Shown here: piece by piece, positions 55,376 through 64,000 of the stretch | Layout of the letters: every line of letters starts with the position of its first letter | How positions within the stretch are numbered: position 1 is the first letter of the stretch | Assembly: GCA_034231615.1 (NCBI GenBank) | Contig: CM067317.1 | Location: 14,762,710 to 14,826,709 of the forward strand | DNA: 64,000 nucleotides | From: Meghimatium bilineatum | Lineage: Eukaryota; Mollusca; Gastropoda; Stylommatophora; Philomycidae | Direction of reading: 5' to 3' | Program-made: the position numbers and the translations under genes | Notes under the pieces: model-generated | The model's input: the letters and a program-made list of their open reading frames with translations, nothing else | What the model was told of the DNA's origin: nothing | Databases searched by the model: none

Positions 55376-55569
55376 AAAGACCTGCGTACAGAAAGTAAAC
55401 ATGACCTGAAATGCTGATATTTTAAAATTATTTCCGTGAATTTCGTTGGTCGTCTTTGGATCATTTTGGAATGCGACTCCAAGTATATAAATAGTAACCA
55501 ACGAAAATACGACAATAATCAAAACAGTCATGGATGAAGTCTCTTGTTTACTTTCTGTACAGAGGTCTT
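55376..55569. mobile_element. Palindromic element family, 194-bp copy, clearest ends
   Basis: TACAGAAAGTAAAC (55387-55400) and GTTTACTTTCTGTA (55546-55559) are perfect inverted repeats. With AAGACCT / AGGTCTT outside them the inverted ends reach about 28 bp with three mismatches. A second inner pair is ATTTCGTTGGT / ACCAACGAAAAT. GTATATAAATAGTAACC lies in the middle. No coding capacity. Confidence 0.8.
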
Positions 55570-55661
55570 CACCATCGACGGTCTCGGTTGAAGATAGTGG
55601 TATTTGGTGGGCGTGCGTTGATGGTTGCAGGAAAATTACACTAACAGATTCCAATGTTTAT

Positions 55662-55722
55662 TATAATAATAATAATAATTATTATTATTGTTATTGTTAT
55701 TTTATTATTATTATTGTTATTA

Positions 55723-55767
<45 letters not shown>

Positions 55768-55773
55768 TATTAT
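55662..55773. repeat. ATT/GTT microsatellite
   Basis: AAT then TTA/TTG trinucleotide runs. Confidence 0.95.
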
Positions 55774-55914
55774 CAGGCAGCATGATTTTTAGGTCCGAGA
55801 GGTCTTAGTAGCAAAATGAAACATCAATTTTAGCTGCAGTGGAAAATAAAAGTCAATCAATTTAAATATTTTGGAAACATTGAAAGACCATTTTGATGAT
55901 AAAAATTGCTTGAA

Positions 55915-56090
55915 GATAGAACGGATAGAATGTGATCAAGAGGTAGACAGAGATACAACAAGAGGGAAGAAAATAGTACGCGATAGACAGATTAAAGTCT
56001 AGAAGATTGTACTGCCAAAGCAGCTGATAGGAAATGTTATAGGTCGACTGCAGTCAAACTTCAGTTCAAAGACAGCACTTCTTCATGATT
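55915..56090 (+). mobile_element. LINE C-terminal tip, sense
   Basis: The plus strand reads SRGRQRYNKREENSTR, then SLEDCTAKAADRKCYRSTAV. This is the same kind of block as 50140-50305, with several stops. Confidence 0.6.
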
Positions 56091-56117
56091 TATTCCAGAG
56101 TTTGTGCATACATTTTA

Positions 56118-56280
56118 CCAATAGCACTAGTTCGATACTATCATTAATAGCACTAGTTCGATACTATCATTAATAGCACTAGTTCGATACTATCATTAAT
56201 AGCACTAGTTCGATACTATCATTAATAGCACTAGTTCGATACTATCATTAATAGCACTAGTTCGATACTATCATTAATTA
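56118..56280. repeat. 26-bp tandem repeat, 6 units
   Basis: The unit contains AATAGCACTAGTTCGATACT and ATCATT. Copies are nearly identical. Confidence 0.96.
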
Positions 56281-56291
56281 CTTGTGTTCTT

Positions 56292-56736
56292 TATCTGTTG
56301 TAACAGTATGTTTTCTGTTGTAAATGTGTTTTCTGTTGTAAATGTATGTTTTCTGTTGTAACAGTATGTTTTCTGTTGTAACAGTATGTTTTCTGTTGTA
56401 AATGTATGTTTTCTGTTGTAACAGTATGTTTTCTGTTGTAGCAGTATGTTTTCTGTTGTAACAGTATGTTTTCTGTTGTAGCAGTATGTTTTCTGTTGTA
56501 ACTGTATGTTTTCTGTTGTAACTGTATGTTTTCTGTTGTAGCAGTATGTTTTCTGTTGTAACAGTATGTTTTCTGTTGTAACAGTATGTTTTCTGTTGTA
56601 GCAGTATGTTTTCTGTTGTAACTGTATGTTTTCTGTTGTAACTGTATGTTTTCTGTTGTAACAGTATGTTTTCTGTTGTAGCAGTATGTTTTATGTTGTA
56701 ACAGTATGTTTTCTGTTGTAACAGTATATTTTCGTG
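56292..56736. repeat. 20-bp tandem repeat, 22 units
   Basis: The unit is TATGTTTTCTGTTGTAACAG, with GTAGCAG and GTAACTG variants. A 162-codon minus frame exists only because the unit lacks stops in that reading. Confidence 0.97.
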
Positions 56737-56759
56737 GTCGAATTGTAGATTCTGTTTAT

Positions 56760-57412
56760 GTATCAAATTGAATTACACAATGTCTTATCTAATTTCACTT
56801 TACACAATGTTTTATCTCACTTCACTTTAATCAAGTATTATCTAACTTTACTTTATACAATGTCCTCTCCAACTTCACTGTACACATTGTCTTATCTAAT
56901 TTCATTTTACAAATCTTTTACCAAACTTCACATTTCGCAATGTTTTTTCTAACTTCACTTCTACACATTTTCTTATCAAACTTAATTTTGCTCAATGTCT
57001 TATATAATTTCACTTTACAAAATGTGTTATCTCATTTAACTTTACGAAATGTTTTATTTTACTTCCCTTTACACAGTGTCTTATCTAACTTCACTTTTAA
57101 CATTGTTTTATCTAATTTCGCTTTACATATTATTTTATGTAGCTTCAATTTACGCAGTATTTATCTAACTTAACATTACACAACGTTTTTTTCTAGTTTC
57201 ACTCTACACAGCATTTTATCTAGCTGTTACACTTTGCACAATGTTTAGGTACCGTTACTTTACACTATGTTTTATCTAACTTTACTTTACACAATGTCTT
57301 ATCTGACTTCATTACAGAATATTTTATCTAATTTCACTTTACACAATGTCTTATTTAATTTCACGTTACACAATGTTTTAGCTAACATATCTTTGTACAA
57401 ATATTTATCTAA
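56760..57412. repeat. About 27-bp degenerate repeat, some 23 units
   Basis: Units resemble CACAATGTCTTATCTAACTT plus CACTTTA, and are much more diverged than those of the neighbouring 20-bp array. Confidence 0.9.
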
Positions 57413-57472
57413 CTCCCTCCAGACTACGTCCTGCTAAAGGCAGGGGTGTAAGAAAGAAAACAGAAGAAATTA
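57413..57472 (+). mobile_element. SINE family A 3' end only
   Basis: CTCCAGACTACGTCCTGCTA and GGCAGGGGTGTAAGAAAG match the family A 3' end; CCTGC/GCAGG is kept. Confidence 0.55.
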
Positions 57473-57514
57473 ATGCTTATTTAATACTTCATTAAAAAAT
57501 TACAATCTAAAACA

Positions 57515-57725
57515 TTTTGGACATATAAAAAGATACAATATGTTGGAAAGATTAATCAGGTTGAGTGAGAATTAATGGAAGAGAACAGAAAGCAGACAAA
57601 GACTACGATGGACGTAGGTTATTGAACAACTTCTGAATACAATTCTAGGAAAAGTTGAACAACTTGCACATAACCGGGAGGTTTACAGTATGGCAATGAG
57701 GGCAACGTTCTGAAAAGGACACGTC
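57515..57725 (+). mobile_element. LINE C-terminal tip, sense
   Basis: FGHIKRYNMLERLIRLSEN, then GKVEQLAHNREVYSMAMRAT before a stop near 57714. This fits the FGH..R...LE...EQLA..R..Y pattern of LINE C-termini. Confidence 0.65.
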
Positions 57726-58180
57726 ACGTAGACTAATAACAATACATTTTTTACTGTTAAGATAGGTGATGTAAAATTGAAAATATGATTTTTAACAATG
57801 GATATCAATTGACTATTGGATTAGACATGCTTATATTGAATGAAATATTGATGCGCATTCATTGTTCGAAGTTTAGAATTATATGAAATGAATACAAAAA
57901 ACAAGGAAGTTTGCTCAATATAAAAAACGTTTTCATACAAACATAAGGAGATAACAGTTCAACACAGAGGGGAGATAACAAGTTCAACACAGAGGGGAGA
58001 TAACTAGATAAATTTACTACTTGGATATAACCTCTTCATATTCTGTGAGCAGTGTGTTTCGCCGCTGTCGATTTGCTAGATCTGTCACAGCGTTGTTTCA
58101 GAGTTTCTAAATGGTTACACCATGTTCTAATCTATCACATTCAGATGTAGAAATCACATATTCCATCAGAAATGCACAGA
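57726..58180. other. Unassigned; short 25-bp repeat
   Basis: GGGGAGATAACAAGTTCAAC-type units, three copies at 57955-58012. Nothing else was recognised. Confidence 0.5.
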
Positions 58181-58182
58181 AA

Positions 58183-58250
58183 TACATTTTTGTTCTTGAA
58201 AATACCAGTTCCTAGGACAGATGACACGTATTTTCAAGAACAAAAATGTA
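58183..58250. repeat. Perfect 22-bp inverted repeat
   Basis: 58183-58204 and 58229-58250 are exact reverse complements (ACATTTTTGTTCTTGAAAAT inside the left arm) around a 24-bp loop. The right arm is LINE coding sequence (RIFKNKNVKIDTK). Confidence 0.97.
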
Positions 58251-58692
58251 AAAATAGACACTAAAGTTGCATTATACAAGACTATTATTATTCCATCAGT
58301 ATGCTACGAGTGCCAAACCTGGACAATGACAACACAAGACAAAAGAAAAATAGTGACAGCAATAATGACATGTCTATGAAGAATACTTGGAGTATCATTA
58401 AGAGATAGAATCAGAAATGATAACATCAGACAGATAACCAAAACATTACCAGTATTGGAACACATCAAAAGACAACAGATCACGTGGTTGTCACGCTTTC
58501 ACATTATCAACAGACAGCATGCCACAAATGGCCTTGCCACATAGAGATAACGGTTATAAAGCCAGAGGCAGACCATGTAAAAGATGGATCACAGAACTAA
58601 AGAAGCCACAGGAACAAGCTTACAAACAGCACACAAGAAGCCATCTCCAGAGAACTCCCCTGACGCCGCAAGGCAAACAGCGTATAGATAGA
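58226..58692 (+). mobile_element. LINE RT C-terminal fragment, sense
   Basis: The plus strand reads RIFKNKNVKIDTKVALYKTI, IIPSVCYECQTWTMTTQDKR, RILGVSLRDRIRNDNIRQIT and LEHIKRQQITW, then breaks up. It ends near QTAYR. Same family as the antisense copy at 14130-14520. The GATAGATAAATAGATGG tail is at 58683-58700. At least two frame breaks. Confidence 0.88.
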
Positions 58693-58699
58693 TAAATAG

Positions 58700-59045
58700 A
58701 TGGAAATAACCCTTTTTTCAAAAGTGCGTATAGCCATTACAAATATTTGAGGCAGCGGCTCAGGTAATCACTATAACTAATATTTAGCAAGTTCAATTAT
58801 GCTTCAGATGTTGCTAAATTGTGAAAAATATTCGTTGTTAGTATGATGTGGGTATGTGGTATGTTTATATGAAGTGGGTATGTGGTATGTTTATAATCTT
58901 ACCCCTCATTATTGCGTATCCGCAATGTGTACTCTCGGAGGTCGTGTTAGCTGGTCACCACTGTCTCCACTATATTTGATAGTAAAAAGTTCTGATACAG
59001 TCAATAAGGACTAACGTCCGCGGTTGAAAGCAGAGTACATTGTTG
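58700..59045. other. No recognisable feature
   Basis: A GTGGGTATGTGGTATGTTTA duplication at about 58848-58895; otherwise unassigned. Confidence 0.4.
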
Positions 59046-59049
59046 TTAT

Positions 59050-59265
59050 TGCAATATTCTTTGTCTCGATTGATCCGTTTTCAGAGACTTGAGTACACGG
59101 GTAGAATCTCTTGATAATATTATAATGTATTTGGAAATGTGGTTGTTGAAGTACAGAAGGAAAAATTGTTTACTTGAGTTGCAAGGTTATTAGGTGCCTC
59201 TAGAACGAACTTGATTCAATTCCCGTCAGCTGTAAGAATTATTTTTACCATATAGATACTCTTTA
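59050..59265 (-). repeat. Dispersed repeat family C, antisense copy
   Basis: CTTGAGTACACGGGTAGAAT, TTGTTTACTTGAGTTGCAAG and CTTGATTCAATTCCCGTCAG. The last part, GATTCAATTCC, is B-box-like when read on the plus strand. Confidence 0.6.
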
Positions 59266-59364
59266 CATCAGTAAAGAGAGGCATAGTTTTATTTTCCATA
59301 ACACATGGAAATGCGTTTCAGAAAAGTGTGGCAACGGACAACATTGTAGAATAGAGACTATACA

Positions 59365-59515
59365 GAAGACGGATGTATCGTGACATTAACGCAAATAAAA
59401 CAGCGACATAGCAAATTTCCATTCTCTGGACTTCACCCAACTGGAAATCTAATAGGAGCATGGTCCTGCTACAAGAGAGATCTAGCAGAAGTTTAAGAAT
59501 GAATGCTGAAGTGAA
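59365..59515 (+). mobile_element. SINE family B copy
   Basis: AGAAGACGGATGTATCGTGA starts it. CATTCTC (59420-59426) and AAGAATG (59495-59501) form the outer stem with one mismatch. The ends are not clearly duplicated. Confidence 0.75.
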
Positions 59516-59574
59516 ATAATAATAGACTGAAATAGAAGATATTTTTGTTGTTCTTGTTCGCATAAGTCATAGGT

Positions 59575-61500
59575 GGGTTGCATGATACAATGGTTGTTGG
59601 TGCGCGTCTCAAGACATAGGTGGGTTGCATGATACAATGGTTGTTGGTGCGCGTCTCAAGACATAGGTGGGTTGCATGATACAATGGTTGTTGGTGCGCC
59701 TCTCAAGACATAGGTGGGTTCCATGATACAATGGTTGTTGGTGCACCTCTAAAGGGATATGTTGGTTGCATGATATAATGGTTGTTGGTGCTTCTCTCAA
59801 GGCATAGATGGGTTGCATGATACAATGGTTGATGGTGCGCGTCTCAAGGCATAGGTCGGTTGCATGATACAATGGCTGTTGGTGCGTCTCTCAAGGCATA
59901 GGTGGGTTGCATGATACAATGGTTGTTAGTGCGCGTCTCAAGGCATAGGTGGGTTGCATGATACAATGGTTGTTGGTGCGTCTCTCAAGGCATAGGTGGG
60001 TTGCATGATACAATGGTTGTTGGTGCGTCTCTCAAGGCATAGGTGGGTTGCATGATACAATGGTTGTTGGTGCGCCTCTCAAGGCATAGGTGGGTTGCAT
60101 GATACAATGGTTGCTGGTGCGCCTATCAAGTCATAGGTGTGTTGCATGATACAATGGTTGATGGTGCGCCTCTCAAGTCATAGGTGGGTTGCATGATACA
60201 ATGGTTGATGGTGCGCCTCTCAAGTCATAGGTGGGTTGCATGATACAATGGTTGATGGTGCGCCTCTCAAGTCATAGGTGGGTTGCATGATACAATGGTT
60301 GATGGTGCGCCTCTCAAGTCATAGATGGGTTGCATGATACAATGGTTGTTAGTGCGCGTCTGAAGGCATAGGTCTGTTGCATGATACATTGGCTGTTGGT
60401 GCGTCTCTCAAGGCATAGGTGAGTTGCATGATACAATGGTTGCTGGTGCGCCTATCAAGTCATAGGTGTGTTGCATGATACAATGGTTGATGGTGCGCCT
60501 CTCAAGTCATAGGTGGGTTGCATGATACAATGGTATATGGTGCGCCTCTCAAGTCATTGGTGGGTTGCATGATACAATGGTTGCTGGTGCGCCTATCAAG
60601 TCATAGGTGTGTTGCATGATACAATGGTTGATGGTGCGCCTCTCAAGTCATAGGTGGGTTGCATGATACAATGGTTGCTGGTGCGCCTATCAAGTCATAG
60701 GTGTGTTGCATGATACAATGGTTGATGGTGCGCCTCTCAAGTCATAGGTGAGTTGCATGATACAATGGTATATGGTGCGCCTCTCAAGTCATAGGTGGGT
60801 TGCATGATACAATGGTTGCTGGTGCGCCTATCAAGTCATAGGTGTGTTGCATGATACAATGGTTGATGGTGCGCCTCTCAAGTCATAGGTGGGTTGCATG
60901 ATACAATGGTTGATGGTGCGCCTCTCAAGTCATAGGTGGGTTGCATGATACAATGGTTGATGGTGCGCCTCTCAAGTCATAGGTGGGTTGCATGATACAA
61001 TGGTTGATGGTGCGCCTCTCAAGTCATAGATGGGTTGCATGATACAATGGTTGTTAGTGCGCGTCTGAAGGCATAGGTCTGTTGCATGATACATTGGCTG
61101 TTGGTGCGTCTCTCAAGGCATAGGTGAGTTGCATGATACAATGGTTGCTGGTGCGCCTCTCAAGTCATAGGTGGGCTGCATGATACAATGGTTGATGGTG
61201 CGCCTCTCAAGTCATAGGTGGGTTGCATGATACAATGGTTGATGGTGCGCCTCTCAAGTCATAGGTGGGTTGCATGATACAATGGTTGATGGTGCATCTC
61301 TCAAGGCATAGGTGGGTTGCATGATACAATGGTTGCTGGTGCGCCCCTCAAGTCATAGGTGGGTTGCATGATACAATGGTTGATGGTGCCCTCTCAAGTC
61401 ATATGTGGGTTGCATGATACAATGGTTGATGGTGCGCCTCTCAAGTCATAGGTGGGTTGCATGATACAATGATTGTTGGTGCGTCTCTCAGTGTATATGT
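59575..61500. repeat. 47-bp satellite, about 41 units
   Basis: The unit contains GGTTGCATGATACAATGGTT and GGTGCGCCTCTCAAGTCATA. Unit types (TGTTGG, TGATGG, TGCTGG; AAGGCATA, AAGTCATA) are mixed in a patterned way. A block of variants at 60321 recurs at 61026, 705 bp or 15 units later. This is the largest satellite of true unit length in the window. Confidence 0.97.
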
Positions 61501-61604
61501 GGAGTGTATGATACCATTTTTCTGGTTCGCCTCTAACGCCATAGGTGGGGTACATGAAGTTAATGGTCCTGGGTTCATTCTCCAGTTGATGCTGTCATTT
61601 ATTT

Positions 61605-61800
61605 CGGACTACAGCGGCTTCGGGGTCGACACAGCTGAAATTTGGTACCTGATTAATCCGGGAAATAAAAACTGCGAAGTATAGGAGGTCGCTACCGCCC
61701 TCATATAGCAGCACCAATGAAATTTGAGATGGTTAACATCTCCCAACCCTACAGCATTAATGGTTGGTTGTTGATCTAGCGGTTCATGTCCGTTACCCAA
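61605..61800 (+). mobile_element. SINE family D, body only
   Basis: AAACTGCGAAGTATAGGAGG and TCGCTACCGCCCTCATATAG match the body of 17484-17800. The tRNA-like head is missing or covered by the satellite. Confidence 0.65.
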
Positions 61801-61839
61801 ATATTACTAAAAGGTATGGGTTAACTTTAGCTTAGATTA

Positions 61840-62018
61840 CTCGGGTCAAACATTATATTCCACCCTTCTCAACGAAGTGACACAACTATAGCATTCACTT
61901 ACTGTGAGTAACACTCATTTAATATAGCTTCGTAGCTGTAAGCGATATTCGTCGAAGAAATGCACTTTACAAACACGTTGACGCTATCGAGATTCAAATA
62001 CACCACTTCTTGAACATA
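61840..62018 (-). mobile_element. tRNA-like SINE family E, antisense
   Basis: CCCTTCTCAACGAAGTGACA, AGCTTCGTAGCTGTAAGCGA and ATCGAGATTCAAATACACC (decayed reversed B box) follow the order seen at 23510-23696. Confidence 0.6.
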
Positions 62019-62089
62019 AAAATGCATTAGCAACATAGCCAGCGAGGTTCACGTGCTAAGCTAAGACGAAATAACTCTCCACTTTCATA

Positions 62090-62548
62090 AACTTTTTTAA
62101 TGAATTCAACAGCTTATCTTCTCCGTGTCACCAAAATACTAATTATCAAATTCTCACCATGTCACGGCGATACTCACTACCAATTCTCCATGTCACAAAA
62201 GTACAACCAAATATCTTCGTGTCACGTCAATACTCAGTACCAAGTCTCCCCGTCTTCAAAATACTCACAACTAATTATCTCCGTGTCACAACAATACTCA
62301 CTACAAATTCTTCATGTCACCAAAATACTCACTACAAATTCTTCATGTCACCAAAATACTCACTATATATTCTCCATGTCACCAAAATATTCACTACAAA
62401 TTATCTACGTATCACGGAAAGTACTCTCTATAAATTATCTCCGTGTCATTATAATACTCACTACTGATTCTATGTCACCAAAATACTCAGTACCAACTAT
62501 GCCCGTGTCACGACAATACTCACTATCAACTATCTCCGTGTCACGATA
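62090..62548. repeat. 31-bp degenerate repeat, about 14 units
   Basis: Units like TCACCAAAATACTCACTACA plus AATTCTTCATG, with ATCTCCGTG variants. Confidence 0.92.
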
Positions 62549-62678
62549 TCAATGTTAGGAGAAAAAAATATGGTTTGGGAAGAGTGTGCTTTTATTTGAA
62601 GCTTTGGTATTTCCATGGTGTTAATTATGACGCCAGTACCAAATCTAGGCAGAGTCGACATGACCGTGAGAGGTATAA

Positions 62679-62887
62679 AAGCACTCTTTACAAAAGATAA
62701 ACAAATTTTCATTCGTTACGTTTTTGTTTATCGTCGGGAATTTCATTGGAAACTACTTATATACTTGGAATCATCCTGACGATTTTTGTTACGAGGTTTC
62801 GAGTATATAAATAGTGACAAATGAACATAACGACAATAATAAAAACATAACTATGGAAAGCTTGTTGACTTCCTGTGCAGAGGTCTT
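62679..62887. mobile_element. Palindromic element family, 209-bp copy
   Basis: AAGCACTCTTTACAAAAGAT on the left faces ACTTCCTGTGCAGAGGTCTT on the right. Internal GTATATAAATAGTGAC and ACGACAATAATAAAAAC match the family. Confidence 0.7.
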
Positions 62888-62889
62888 GT

Positions 62890-63735
62890 ATTATACAGAT
62901 GGTCATGAAGAGAAGTCACACAAGAAGGATGCCTCAAAAGAAATACCCAGTGTAATGTTGAAGCATACAGTTTCCAGAGTGTAAACATTCCTATATACCA
63001 GAACGAAAAAATGGTAAACATATCTTTGCCCGTAAGACGAGGAGGAAGTGATGATTTCATAAACAACAAAAAAATAAAAGAAGAAAAACACCAGCTCCTC
63101 GGTATCGGTTGTTGATAGTTTTAAAAAAAAAAGCTTTTTATGTCAACAATTTCTGTATAGTTACTCAAAATCTACCCCACTCCACACAGTGCCGTAAATA
63201 TGTTTTCAGTAAACAAATGGTGGTTTTTACCTATAGAATAACGGTCTTTGGCCCGATTTCGTGTTCACTCCCGTCTTTTTCATACTAAATTTGATGACTT
63301 TTTTTGTAAAAAATAAATCGTTAAGTAAAGTCGTTTGCCGCAACTAAAGAGTTAAATCTAGCTCTGATACAACTTCTAAATATGTTTCATGACTCTGACG
63401 CAAGAAATCTTTCAAATATATTAGCATAGAATCATAATAGCAAGGAATCATTTTACAGAAATCTTTCTGACGCAAGAAAATTTTAGCCAATCTGATCTTC
63501 CAATTTGCCTGGGACGTATTAGTGACGATTTGTGTAATCGATTCAGGAAATCATACATCTATTTCATAAATGACTGCCAGCAATCTGGTACCACTTCGCC
63601 TATTTTGATTGGCTACTGCACTTGTTTGTTTATAACAGATATTTTGCTCACTCACAACTTCCGCTTTCGCAATACGGCAATCTACAATGGGTGTTTACGT
63701 ATAAATTTAGAACGTGACATATTGTAGAAACTTTA
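62890..63735. other. No recognisable feature
   Basis: Non-repetitive apart from CTGACGCAAGAAA at 63397 and 63467. Short frames (62 to 72 codons) do not resemble known proteins. Confidence 0.4.
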
Positions 63736-63742
63736 CTTCCTG

Positions 63743-63755
63743 GTCTCTCTTTCTT

Positions 63756-63796
<41 letters not shown>

Positions 63797-63800
63797 ATTC
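63743..63800. repeat. CT microsatellite
   Basis: A CT run with CTTT interruptions. Confidence 0.95.
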
Positions 63801-63811
63801 GCTTTCGGCTT

Positions 63812-64000
63812 CCTGATGTCCTCCTCATGTCCGTATAGACGACCGGATATCCTCACATGTCTACAGGTCCACAGAGAAGACATGATATCCTCATCATGTA
63901 CCTATAGATGACCGGATGTCCTCACATGTACGTAGAGAAGACCGGATGTCCTTATCATGTACGTAGAGAAGACCGAACTTCAAGTCCGTACATTTAGGGG
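63812..64000. repeat. About 30-bp repeat running off the window
   Basis: Units contain ACCGGATGTCCTCACATGTA and CGTAGAGAAG, with 30-36 bp spacing. The array reaches the right edge. Confidence 0.8.

Noticed and set aside
55485-55502. TATATAAATAG as a promoter TATA box
   Set aside because: It is an internal part of the palindromic element family and recurs with it. No gene follows.
62903-63091. Short Phe-rich minus frame as a membrane peptide
   Set aside because: Overlaps another frame, has no context, and is AT-driven.

Overview
The window looks like AT-rich nuclear DNA from an invertebrate animal, possibly a lophotrochozoan. That is inferred from the mix of LINE, SINE and satellite sequence; nothing here fixes the species. 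I find no intact host gene, rRNA, functional tRNA or CRISPR array. By my rough sum of the arrays listed, about 30% of the window is tandem repeat. Most of the recognisable remainder is decayed or partial transposable elements.

Layout. 0-8 kb: two antisense LINE fragments, a 44-bp satellite, a LINE fragment beside a second one with an internal inversion, and an antisense hAT (ZBED-like) transposon ending near 7861. 8-17 kb: an RNase H LINE interrupted by another LINE, a 30-bp array, zinc-finger-type and other LINE remnants, a short palindrome, and a LINE carrying an inserted SINE with target-site duplication. 17-25 kb: tRNA-like SINE pieces, a 3.1-kb ATC-based minisatellite, an antisense RNase H LINE and a 25-bp satellite. 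25-35 kb: 74-, 44- and 46-bp satellites, the window's best open reading frame (356 codons, RNase H domain, antisense 26273-27343), a SINE with a perfect 10-bp duplication, and a reverse-transcriptase fragment with only four stops. 35-44 kb: paired 17-bp arrays, then 30-, 31-, 22-, 12-, 31- and 50-bp arrays and a short element with hAT-like ends. 44-50 kb: AT repeats and a cluster of palindromic and inverted repeats. 50-64 kb: 15-, 40-, 27-, 30-, 26-, 20-, 27-, 47- and 31-bp arrays, with LINE and SINE fragments between them.

Nothing here works together as a pathway. The shared logic is retrotransposition. Two related SINE groups (called A and B here) share a 3' end that folds into a stem with compensatory base changes and then runs into GAA repeats, as expected if a LINE reverse transcriptase recognises that end. 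A second theme is a family of about 190-bp palindromic elements with inverted-repeat ends.

Family letters A-G are labels used only in this annotation. Clade names for LINEs are tentative, since they rest on short C-terminal or RNase H segments read by eye.
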